From positions 1 to 7,126 of the forward strand of contig URNI01000098.1 of NCBI GenBank assembly GCA_900549135.1: a stretch of DNA of 7,126 nucleotides, written 5' to 3'. The stretch is from an uncultured Collinsella sp. GTDB lineage: Bacteria; Actinomycetota; Coriobacteriia; Coriobacteriales; Coriobacteriaceae. The translations under genes and the position numbers were made by a program. The notes beneath the pieces are model-generated. The model was not told where the DNA came from and did no database searches. It worked only from the letters and a program-made list of their open reading frames with translations. Positions 1 to 5,616 of the stretch are shown piece after piece (the stretch's first letter is position 1; every line of letters starts with the position of its first letter).

Positions 1-80
1 TGATCTACTGGGTCTTTAACTTCGTCGTCGAGATGCTGCTGGGCGCCGCCGAGAAGCGACTTGACTACTACCACGACTAG
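1..80 (+). CDS. C-terminal end of an amino-acid ABC transporter permease (partial)
   Basis: Only the last 25 residues are visible, read from base 3 and ending in TAG at 78-80. They begin IYWVFNFVVEML and end EKRLDYYHD. An aromatic/hydrophobic final membrane segment followed by a short charged tail containing EKRL is typical of the C-terminus of HisM/GlnP-type permeases, the membrane subunits of polar amino-acid importers. The assignment rests mainly on this tail and on the ATPase gene that starts 38 bases downstream on the same strand, the usual permease-ATPase order. The two are probably cotranscribed, and no promoter or terminator is visible between them. The rest of the gene lies left of the window, so the substrate cannot be judged. 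Confidence 0.7.
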   Translation, partial: IYWVFNFVVEMLLGAAEKRLDYYHD

Positions 81-108
81 CCTGTTCCGTCGTGCTTTTC
101 AAACACAT

Positions 109-113
109 GGAGG
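109..113 (+). promoter_or_regulatory. Ribosome binding site that fixes the ATPase start
   Basis: GGAGG lies five bases before the GTG at 119. It decides between several in-frame starts (GTG 92, ATG 107, GTG 119, ATG 134) and favours GTG 119, giving an N-terminus of MSGTVMNISN. Confidence 0.7.
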
Positions 114-118
114 TTCCC

Positions 119-883
119 GTGTCCGGAACGGTAATGAATATATCGAACGCGCGTAAGGCGTTTGGCGGCAATGAGGTACTCAAGGATATCTCGCTCGAGG
201 TCAAGCGTGGCGAGGTCGTGGCGATTATCGGGCCTTCGGGCGGCGGTAAGTCCACGCTGCTGCGCTGCGCCACGCTGCTCGAGACGCTCGACGGTGGCTC
301 GCTCTCGTTTGGCGACCTTGCCGTCGCGACGGATGCGGGTTCGGGCGCGGTGTACGCAAAGGTCGATGTGCCTAAACAGGCGCGCTCGCGGTTTGGTCTG
401 GTGTTTCAGAACTACAATCTGTTCCCGCACTATACCGTGATGAAAAACATCACCGATGCACCGATCCGCGTGCTTAAGCGCCCGCGCGAGCAGGCGGAGG
501 CCCGCGCACACGAGCTTATTGCACAGATGGGGCTGACGGGCAACGAGAACAAGGTACCCTGTGAGCTTTCGGGCGGCCAGCAGCAGCGCGTGAGTATTGC
601 CCGCGCCCTGGCGCTCGACCCCGAAATCTTGTTCTTTGATGAGCCGACCTCGGCGCTCGATCCCGAGCTGACGGCCGAGGTTCTGCGCGTCATCAAGGAT
701 CTGGCCGCGCAGAATATGACGATGGTGATCGTGACGCACGCGATGCAGTTTGCCCGCGACGTTGCCGACCGCGTGGTCTTTATGGACGGCGGTCGTATTG
801 TCGAGGAGGGTCCGGCCGAGCAGGTCATCGACCATCCGCGCGAGCAGCGTACACGCGAGTTCTTGAGCCGTATCGAGGGATAG
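119..883 (+). CDS. Amino-acid ABC transporter ATP-binding protein (GlnQ/HisP type)
   Basis: Cytoplasmic ATPase of 254 aa that powers a polar amino-acid importer. The nucleotide-binding domain is complete: Walker A GPSGGGKST at residues 38-46, Q-loop at Q97 in VFQNYNLFPH, signature LSGGQQQR at 150-157, Walker B ILFFDEPTSALD with D174 and E175 at 170-181, and the switch histidine H207 in VTHAM. About 250 aa is normal for the family. The NYNLFPH Q-loop context and the FFDEPTSALDPEL segment point to the polar amino-acid group rather than to lipid or drug exporters. I chose the GTG at 119 because GGAGG at 109-113 lies five bases before it; GTG 92 and ATG 107 also open the frame but have no such site, and ATG 107 overlaps the RBS. 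The gene follows a permease end by 38 bases and is followed by a terminator. Substrate unknown. Confidence 0.93.
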   Translation: MSGTVMNISNARKAFGGNEVLKDISLEVKRGEVVAIIGPSGGGKSTLLRCATLLETLDGGSLSFGDLAVATDAGSGAVYAKVDVPKQARSRFGLVFQNYNLFPHYTVMKNITDAPIRVLKRPREQAEARAHELIAQMGLTGNENKVPCELSGGQQQRVSIARALALDPEILFFDEPTSALDPELTAEVLRVIKDLAAQNMTMVIVTHAMQFARDVADRVVFMDGGRIVEEGPAEQVIDHPREQRTREFLSRIEG

Positions 884-916
884 GCTCAGCTATTTACTCA
901 ACTGTTTATTGAGGTG

Positions 917-957
917 ATGCCGCCGCAGGTCTTATGGCCTGGGGCGGCATTTTATTT
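917..957 (+). terminator. Rho-independent terminator after the ABC ATPase
   Basis: ATGCCGCC (917-924) pairs perfectly with GGCGGCAT (943-950). Inside a G/G mismatch, CAGG (926-929) pairs with CCTG (938-941) around an eight-base loop. The right arm runs directly into TTTATTT. It lies 33 bases after the ATPase stop and closes the transporter operon. Confidence 0.88.
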
Positions 958-990
958 GCATTCGCGGGGTCCAATAATCGCCTCGCAAGC

Positions 991-1019
991 TTGCCCCCTC
1001 CTCTCGCCGCCTGTATTCA
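991..1019 (+). promoter_or_regulatory. Weak candidate promoter for the EF-G-like gene
   Basis: A TTGCCC box (991-996; four of six consensus bases) is separated by 17 bases from TATTCA (1014-1019; three of six). It lies after the upstream terminator and about 175 bases before the EF-G start, so a promoter is needed somewhere here, but this match is only moderate. The rest of 958-1193 holds two small GC-rich hairpins and the RBS. Confidence 0.28.
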
Positions 1020-1093
1020 TACGTGCGCCGAAAGGTATGCATGGACAGCCGCCCGTGAGGGTAGGGTGGTGGCATAGGACATTTGGAGGGTGA

Positions 1094-1111
1094 GTCGGCT
1101 CGGCTGCCGAC
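1094..1111 (+). other. Leader hairpin upstream of the EF-G-like gene
   Basis: GTCGGC (1094-1099) and GCCGAC (1106-1111) form a perfect six-base-pair stem with a six-base loop in the putative 5' leader. A second small stem, CGCGC (1160-1164) with GCGCG (1168-1172) and a three-base loop, ends ten bases before the RBS at 1182. Neither has a U-tract, so neither looks like a terminator. In GC-rich DNA such stems can arise by chance. Confidence 0.35.
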
Positions 1112-1181
1112 CATGCTGCTCCCGGGACGGCACCGACCGCGAACTCTCCCCGTTGGCGTCGCGCATTGCGCGCGGCCCTGC

Positions 1182-1188
1182 AAGGAGG
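1182..1188 (+). promoter_or_regulatory. Strong ribosome binding site that fixes the EF-G-like start
   Basis: AAGGAGG, a seven-base match to the anti-Shine-Dalgarno sequence, lies five bases before ATG 1194. It settles the start against upstream in-frame alternatives such as TTG 1083. Confidence 0.85.
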
Positions 1189-1193
1189 TCATC

Positions 1194-3269
1194 ATGGGTG
1201 CTCCCAAGACCGGTAACGTAAGGAACGTGGTGCTCGTAGGCCAAGGCGGGGTGGGCAAGACTTCGCTCGCCGAGGCCATGCTCCACCTTTCCGGCAAGAC
1301 CGCCCGCCTGGGCGGCCACGACGGCACCAAGCCCACGCTCGACTATGACCCCGAAGAGGTCAAGCGTGCATTTTCCATCTCGACGACCATCGCGCCGATC
1401 GACTGGAAGGGCGCGCGCATCAATGTGCTTGATGCCCCGTGCTACCCCGATTTTATCGGCGACGCCTTTGCCGCGATGAGCGTCTGCGAGACGGCTCTGT
1501 TTGTGGTCGACGCCGAGGCCGGCCCGCAGCCTACGACGGTTAAGCTCTGGTATGCCGCCGAGGACCTGCGCCTGGCGCGTGCGGTGTTCGTAAACCGCCT
1601 GTCGCGTTCCGAGGCCAGCTTTGCGACCACGATGGACCTACTGCAAGAGCGCTTTGGCACGCGCCTGGGCGCCGTGACCCTTCCCTGGGGCGAGGGCGAG
1701 GACTTTGACGGCATCATCGACCTGGTGCGCATGAAGGCGCGCCATTGCAACGGCACCGAAGCCGTTGAGTCGGAGATTCCCGAGGAGTATCGTGCCCAGG
1801 CCGAGGAAGCCCATGACCATCTGTGCGAGCTGGTGGCCGAGGCTGACGACGAACTGATGATGAAGTACTTGGAAGGCGAGGAGACGCTGACGCAGGAGGA
1901 GCTTGAAGGCCTGCTGTCGAAGGCGATCGCCGAGCGCATCTTTGTGCCGGTCTTTGCGGGCGATTGCATTAAGGAGCAGGGCGTCAACTCGCTGATGGAC
2001 GACATCGCCACATACTTCCCGGCGCCGACCGACTACGGCGAGATGCCGCTTATCGACGGCGATTCGCTCAAGATCTCGAGTGACGATGACCGCCCGGTGG
2101 CGTTTGTGTTTAAGACCCTGGCCGATCCGCAGCAGGGTCGCATTAGCTTTATCAAGGTGCTGACGGGTACGCTTGAGCCGGGCCTTGAGCTGATCAATGC
2201 GCGTACCCGCAAGAGCGATCGTCTGGCTCACCTGTATGTGATGTGCGGCCGCGATATGACCGAGGTTGGCCACGCTTATGCCGGCGACATTATCGTGGCA
2301 CCCAAGCTGGCGGCCGAGACGGGCGATACGCTCTCGATTACCGGCAAGGTCGAGGCTGCGGCGTTTAAGTTCCCCAACTCGCAGTACCGCATTGCCATCG
2401 AGGCCGAGAATCGCGGGGACGAAGAGAAGCTCTACACGTTTATTGAGAAGGCCTGCAAGGCCGATCCGACCATGAGCATCGATCGTGACGAGGAGACCGG
2501 CCAGACTATCATCTCCGCCGTGGGTGAGGCGCAGGTTTCGGTCCTGCTCAATCGCCTTGAGGATCGCACCAAGGTCGTGGCCAAGAGCGTGCCGATCCGC
2601 ATTCCGTATCGCGAGACCATTCGCCGTACGGCAAGTGCCCAGGGCCGCCATAAGAAGCAGACCGGCGGCGCCGGTCAGTACGGCGACTGCTGGCTGCGCG
2701 TGGAGCCGCTCATTGGGCCCGACGGCACGAGCGACGGCTATGAGTTTGTGGACGAGGTCGTGGGTGGTCGCATCCCGCGCTCGCTCATCCCCGCCGTGGA
2801 CAAGGGCGTCCAGGAGACCATGAAGGACGGCATCATTGCCGGCTATCCGCTCACGGGCATTCGCGTGGCTGTGTACGACGGCTCGTATCACAGCGTCGAC
2901 TCCAACGAGATGGCGTTCCGCGCGGCGGCTCGCATCGGCCTGCGCAAGGCATGCGCCGATGCCGACCCGGTGGTGCTGGAGCCCATCGAGGAAATCACGG
3001 TGACTATTCCCGAGAGCTACGCCGGCGCCGTGATGGGCGACATCTCGGCATCGCGCGGTCGCGTGACGGGCATGGAGACCGATGAGCGCGGCGATACCGT
3101 GGTTATTGCCCAGGCGCCGCTGGCCGAGCTGACGGATTACTCGACGCGCCTGCGCTCTATCACGCGCGGCACGGGTGACTTTACCATGAAGCCCGCAGGC
3201 TATGAGCAGGTGCCTTATGACGTTCAGGCCAAGCTGGTCGAGCGCTATGAGGAGGGCCGCGCCAAGTAA
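1194..3269 (+). CDS. Elongation factor G-like protein (type-2 EF-G paralogue) with altered GTPase motifs
   Basis: A 691-aa protein, full length for EF-G, related to the EF-G2/FusA2 group of actinobacteria. True EF-G is the ribosomal translocase; EF-G2 paralogues have poorly defined roles. The P-loop is intact (GQGGVGKTS, residues 16-24). Switch I lacks the usual RGITI and reads KRAFSIS (57-63). The G3 motif, normally DTPGHxDF, is DAPCYPDF (80-87), so the DxxG glycine is Cys83 and the catalytic-histidine position is Tyr84. The G4 motif, normally NKxD, is NRLS (134-137). The G5-like stretch is FAGDC (254-258). Domain IV looks normal, with TGGAGQYG at 490-497 and a tip loop SYHSVDSNE starting at 564. 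The C-terminus is the usual domain V with a short charged tail. The gene stands alone between its own RBS and a terminator. It is not a Tet(M)-type protection protein, since those keep canonical G motifs. Family confidence is high; whether it hydrolyses GTP is uncertain. Confidence 0.92.
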   Translation: MGAPKTGNVRNVVLVGQGGVGKTSLAEAMLHLSGKTARLGGHDGTKPTLDYDPEEVKRAFSISTTIAPIDWKGARINVLDAPCYPDFIGDAFAAMSVCETALFVVDAEAGPQPTTVKLWYAAEDLRLARAVFVNRLSRSEASFATTMDLLQERFGTRLGAVTLPWGEGEDFDGIIDLVRMKARHCNGTEAVESEIPEEYRAQAEEAHDHLCELVAEADDELMMKYLEGEETLTQEELEGLLSKAIAERIFVPVFAGDCIKEQGVNSLMDDIATYFPAPTDYGEMPLIDGDSLKISSDDDRPVAFVFKTLADPQQGRISFIKVLTGTLEPGLELINARTRKSDRLAHLYVMCGRDMTEVGHAYAGDIIVAPKLAAETGDTLSITGKVEAAAFKFPNSQYRIAIEAENRGDEEKLYTFIEKACKADPTMSIDRDEETGQTIISAVGEAQVSVLLNRLEDRTKVVAKSVPIRIPYRETIRRTASAQGRHKKQTGGAGQYGDCWLRVEPLIGPDGTSDGYEFVDEVVGGRIPRSLIPAVDKGVQETMKDGIIAGYPLTGIRVAVYDGSYHSVDSNEMAFRAAARIGLRKACADADPVVLEPIEEITVTIPESYAGAVMGDISASRGRVTGMETDERGDTVVIAQAPLAELTDYSTRLRSITRGTGDFTMKPAGYEQVPYDVQAKLVERYEEGRAK

Positions 3270-3304
3270 CGCGTGGTTTTGCCTGCAACATGCATGCCGA
3301 TGCA

Positions 3305-3338
3305 AGGGCCGCCCTGGGTAACCGTGGCGGCTCTTTTT
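3305..3338 (+). terminator. Rho-independent terminator after the EF-G-like gene
   Basis: AGGGCCGCC (3305-3313) pairs with GGCGGCTCT (3326-3334), with one G-U pair, around a 12-base loop that can fold further through GG/CC. TTTTT (3334-3338) follows. It lies 35 bases after the stop. On the - strand it would also sit downstream of the convergent nuclease gene, but without a U-tract on that side. Confidence 0.88.
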
Positions 3339-3368
3339 GATCCCTTGGGGACGGAGGAAAACGGATCA
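3338..3368. repeat. Short inverted repeat with a GGGGACGG core between convergent genes
   Basis: TGATCC (3338-3343) and GGATCA (3363-3368) are perfect inverted arms around a 19-base purine-rich interior containing GGGGACGGAGG. It lies between the EF-G terminator and the stop codon of the convergent nuclease. There is no coding frame here. The motif looks like a dispersed intergenic element rather than a terminator, because no U-tract follows on either strand. Its copy number cannot be judged from one window. Confidence 0.35.
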
Positions 3369-3397
3369 TTTTAGGTTTTGGGGCAGCTTGGTCGGCC

Positions 3398-4363
3398 CTA
3401 AACTCCCGAGGTCTGGTTGCGGCCGGTGGCGTAGTCGATCTGCACATGCGGCTGCAGGTTGTAGCAGTACACGTGGAAGCACAGGGTCTTTCCGTGGTCC
3501 TCGACCGATTGCGCCTCAAGGCGCACGCCGCGGCAGACAAGTTCCTCTTCGTTGTACATGGGCGTGACACGGTAGAGCACGTGGTTGCCCGTGTCGTGGA
3601 TGTAGCCGAGAATCTGCTCCTCAAACGGCAGCATGCCCGTTTCGTTGAGATAACGCGTGCCGGTGAGGAGATTTTTGCGGTTGGCGTTTTCGCCGCAGAG
3701 CGACCAGGCGATAAGGTGGCAGCGGTTGTAGAGGCTCTGGCCCGGAATAAAGTCGTAGCGCTGCTGGCGCCATCCAGCGGGATGGATACGCGAGATATCG
3801 CCGCGCTCGCCCTGACCGAGTGATTCGGGGCCCACGCAGGCAAGCGCCTTGCGAGTGCGGCCCAGGCTGTCGAGCTTGGAGAATTTCTTAAAGCAGCCCT
3901 CTTCGGTGGCGCGATCGTATTCATCGAGTGTGAATGACGGCGTGCCCAGCGGGTGCGTGCTGTCGGCGCGCAGGGCCACATAGGGGTTGCCCGCGTAGTC
4001 GGGAATGCTGCTGAGGTATACGCCGCGGGCGCGGTTAAGGTCGGGGTTTTCGACCTCGTCGATGGGGGTGGTGGAGCTGTCCTCGGAAGCGGCATTACCG
4101 GTGTCGGGTGCGGCGGATTCGGAGCCATCGCCGGAGTCCTCGGAGCTCGCCGTTCCCGATTCGAGCCGAGCGACCAGGCCTGCCTCGTCCTCGGTGCGGC
4201 TGGGACTCTCGTTTTGCTTTTCGGCCAGAGCCGCCGCCTGTTCATTGCTTTGCGGCGACAGCAGCTTGGGCGCCCCGTCGAGCGATTCCGTAAACAGCGC
4301 AAACCCCAGCACCACGGCGGTGCCGATGGAAAGTACTTGCTTGTAGGTGGACTTGCGCGACAT
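3398..4363 (-). CDS. Exported or membrane-anchored DNA/RNA non-specific endonuclease
   Basis: A 321-aa nuclease of the streptococcal-DNase-like branch of the DNA/RNA non-specific endonucleases (beta-beta-alpha metal fold). A short basic N-terminus is followed by a hydrophobic stretch at about 10-24 (VLSIGTAVVLGFALF), a signal peptide or anchor; there is no lipobox. Residues 40-105 form a low-complexity linker rich in Ser, Glu, Asp, Ala and Thr. The catalytic domain covers about 110-321: LDSLGRT at 164-170, active-site NRCHLIAW with the probable general base His216, then NLLTGTRYLN whose Asn240 is the likely metal ligand by analogy with the family, GMLPFE, TGNHVLYRVTP (258-268) and a terminal VQIDYATGRN. 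ATG 4363 is supported by AGGAG five bases upstream. It is a single gene, convergent with the EF-G-like gene and 201 bases downstream of larE. No convincing promoter was seen. It probably degrades extracellular nucleic acid; a role in DNA uptake or defence is open. Confidence 0.9.
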   Translation of the reverse strand: MSRKSTYKQVLSIGTAVVLGFALFTESLDGAPKLLSPQSNEQAAALAEKQNESPSRTEDEAGLVARLESGTASSEDSGDGSESAAPDTGNAASEDSSTTPIDEVENPDLNRARGVYLSSIPDYAGNPYVALRADSTHPLGTPSFTLDEYDRATEEGCFKKFSKLDSLGRTRKALACVGPESLGQGERGDISRIHPAGWRQQRYDFIPGQSLYNRCHLIAWSLCGENANRKNLLTGTRYLNETGMLPFEEQILGYIHDTGNHVLYRVTPMYNEEELVCRGVRLEAQSVEDHGKTLCFHVYCYNLQPHVQIDYATGRNQTSGV

Positions 4364-4529
4364 TGAGGCTCCTGGATGGACGGTTGGGAATCTACCAGTC
4401 TAGCAGGAGCCGCCGAGGGTCGTTCTATCGAACAAATACTTAAGATTTGGGACAAACACTACTGGCTCATTTGCCTCATATGGAGCTGCGGCGGTTGTGA
4501 ATGTGGGGCTTCGGCGTTTCCCCAGATAA

Positions 4530-4566
4530 AACCTGCCAAAATAAACCTGTCCCTTTTTGGCAGGTT
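4530..4566 (-). terminator. Perfect 12-bp inverted repeat at the larE stop, probable terminator
   Basis: AACCTGCCAAAA (4530-4541) and TTTTGGCAGGTT (4555-4566) are perfect inverted arms around a 13-base loop. On the - strand the structure begins inside the LarE stop codon and is followed by TTTAT, a short U-tract, so it can end larE transcription. The loop-side AACCTG (4544-4549) duplicates the start of the left arm and could compete for the same right arm with a shorter six-base-pair stem. The A/T ends of the stem would also provide some U-tract character on the + strand. Confidence 0.65.
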
Positions 4567-5443
4567 ACTGGTTCATGTTGCCGTGAATGTAGGGGGTGAC
4601 CTCGGGGGAGATATGGTCGCAGCCCAGCTCGCGCAGCGCGGACTCGATAACGGCGGGCAGCGGGGTCTTGCCCTTGTCGTCGATGGCGGCACCGCCGAGG
4701 GCGGCAATCTTGGCAACATCTGCGGGTGCGGCCTCGATATGCATGCAGCCGCTGATCAAGCGCGCGCGTACCTGTGCCAGATCAAGATCGTGCAGGTAAT
4801 CCTCGCAGGCGCGGATTAAATCGACCTTCTCGCGCGTAAGCTCCTCGCCCGTGGGAACGCGCGTGGCAAGACATGCTCCCGCCGGCAGGTTCCAAACGGG
4901 ATAGCCCCATGCGCGCAGCAGCTCGCGCTCTTCGTCCTTGGTAAAGCCGACCTCCATGAGAGGGGAGCGTACGCCGAGCTCTTTTGCCGCGCGCATACCA
5001 GGGCGGTAGTCGCCGCGATCACTTGCATTGCTGCCATCGATGACGGTGGGAAAGCCGAGCGACTTGGCGTGGTTGACGATGGCGGTAAAGCCGGCGTGCT
5101 TGCAGTGGTAGCAGCGATTGGCATCGTTGCAGGCTACTTGGGGGAGCTGCAGCTGATCGACCGAAAGATTGAGCACGGGGAGCTTAAAATGCGGCCCCTC
5201 ATTGGCCTGCCCATCAACGGACTGCTCAAACGAAGCCTGCTCGGGCGTGCCGATGAGCGGCGTGGTGAGATGGACGAGAAGAGTATTGGTAGGCATGACG
5301 CGGGCGCATACGGCGGCCAAAAAGCTGCTGTCAACGCCGCCGGAAAACCCGATAGCCACGCGCCCGTATGCCAAAAGCAGCTGCTCGAGCGCCGATAGCT
5401 TGTCTTGAAGCTCCTCTGCGGGTGCCGTGGTGTCTAAAATCAT
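4565..5443 (-). CDS. larE: ATP-dependent sulfur transferase LarE (nickel-pincer cofactor synthesis)
   Basis: A 292-aa PP-loop enzyme. LarE adenylates the pyridinium carboxylate made by LarB and inserts sulfur, a step in making the nickel-pincer nucleotide used by lactate racemase LarA and related enzymes. The ATP pyrophosphatase motif SGGVDSS is at residues 34-40, the CxxC-containing NRCYHCK at 109-115, DGSNASD at 136-142, and the sulfur-transfer motif PAGACLATR with Cys191 at 187-195. Together Cys111, Cys114 and Cys191 match the LarE type proposed to hold a [4Fe-4S] cluster instead of sacrificing a single cysteine. Length is normal for the family. ATG 5443 has AAGGA (5451-5455) seven bases upstream. 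No larA, larB or larC lies in the window; the divergent neighbour is a HAD phosphatase. A broader role as a LarE-like sulfurtransferase for another substrate cannot be excluded. Confidence 0.88.
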   Translation of the reverse strand: MILDTTAPAEELQDKLSALEQLLLAYGRVAIGFSGGVDSSFLAAVCARVMPTNTLLVHLTTPLIGTPEQASFEQSVDGQANEGPHFKLPVLNLSVDQLQLPQVACNDANRCYHCKHAGFTAIVNHAKSLGFPTVIDGSNASDRGDYRPGMRAAKELGVRSPLMEVGFTKDEERELLRAWGYPVWNLPAGACLATRVPTGEELTREKVDLIRACEDYLHDLDLAQVRARLISGCMHIEAAPADVAKIAALGGAAIDDKGKTPLPAVIESALRELGCDHISPEVTPYIHGNMNQ

Positions 5444-5454
5444 GAAACGTTCCT
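5443..5454. promoter_or_regulatory. Possible LacI-type operator overlapping the larE start
   Basis: TGAAACGTTCCT is an imperfect palindrome centred on CG (four of six positions symmetric), close to the TGAAACG-type half sites used by many LacI-family repressors. It overlaps the larE start codon and RBS, where binding would interfere with expression. A LacI-type gene lies at the right end of the window. The match is short and could be coincidence. Confidence 0.22.
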
Positions 5455-5477
5455 TATCGTTGAGTACTCGATCGAAA

Positions 5478-5485
5478 ACTATAAT
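5478..5485. promoter_or_regulatory. Overlapping -10 boxes in the larE/HAD divergent region
   Basis: On the + strand TATAAT (5480-5485) is a perfect -10 box, and on the - strand the overlapping TATAGT (5483 to 5478) matches five of six. The - strand box would place a transcript start about 28 bases before the larE ATG. Neither has a good -35 box at 16-18 bases. The region is clearly AT-rich compared with its surroundings, as expected for a shared promoter. Two perfect palindromes, GAGTACTC (5462-5469) and CGATCG (5469-5474), lie beside it. Confidence 0.4.
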
Positions 5486-5539
5486 CCTAATGCGTTACTT
5501 GCCATAAGACTTCTATCTGTGTAACGAAAGTGCAATATG

Positions 5540-5556
5540 GTATATACGTTATATAC
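5540..5556. promoter_or_regulatory. 17-bp inverted repeat, probable operator
   Basis: GTATATA (5540-5546) and TATATAC (5550-5556) are perfect seven-base inverted arms around CGT. It is strikingly AT-rich within a GC-rich genome and lies in the divergent control region, about 97 bases from larE and 60 bases before the HAD start. GTATATAC-type palindromes resemble operators of GntR-family (HutC/YtrA-like) repressors, but no such regulator is encoded in the window. It lacks a U-tract and does not look like a terminator. Confidence 0.55.
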
Positions 5557-5616
5557 AACTTGCCAAATGCGGTAGAGTTGCAGCAACGCGACAGCGAGAG
5601 TCGATGGGGGACCGAT

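Noticed and set aside
77..835. Antisense frame of 252 aa opposite the ABC ATPase
   Set aside because: It covers the ATPase almost exactly, shows antisense-type composition and no domain; the + strand carries Walker A, signature and Walker B motifs.
1060..1145. T-box-like GGGTGG and GGCACCGACCGCG pieces in the EF-G leader
   Set aside because: The pieces are not arranged as a T-box antiterminator, there is no terminator, and the downstream gene is not a tRNA synthetase or amino-acid gene.
1083..1193. N-terminal extension of the EF-G-like protein from TTG 1083
   Set aside because: AAGGAGG sits five bases before ATG 1194, and the protein from 1194 already has the normal short lead into the P-loop.
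1194..3269. Tetracycline ribosomal protection protein (Tet(M)/Tet(W) type)
   Set aside because: Those proteins keep canonical P-loop, DTPGH and NKxD motifs; this one has GQGGVGKTS, DAPC and NRLS with EF-G2-like domain IV and C-terminus.
1638..3305. Long antisense reading frame (555 aa) opposite the EF-G-like gene
   Set aside because: It is the mirror of a gene with clear family motifs on the + strand, has a His/Arg/Leu-rich composition typical of GC-rich antisense frames, and has no RBS or recognisable domain.
4422..4433. GTTCTATCGAAC, resembling an actinobacterial LexA box upstream of the nuclease
   Set aside because: The half sites are in the wrong order: LexA boxes read GAAC-N4-GTTC, here it is GTTC-N4-GAAC.
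3181..4455. Alternative - strand frame of 424 aa over the nuclease region
   Set aside because: It is out of frame with the nuclease, Pro/Arg/Ser/Ala-rich without motifs, and crosses the end of the EF-G-like gene and its terminator.
5530..5616. N-terminal extension of the HAD phosphatase
   Set aside because: The HAD fold starts at MIKAVIFDMDG (5617), and the upstream stretch reads through the AT-rich operator-like repeat.
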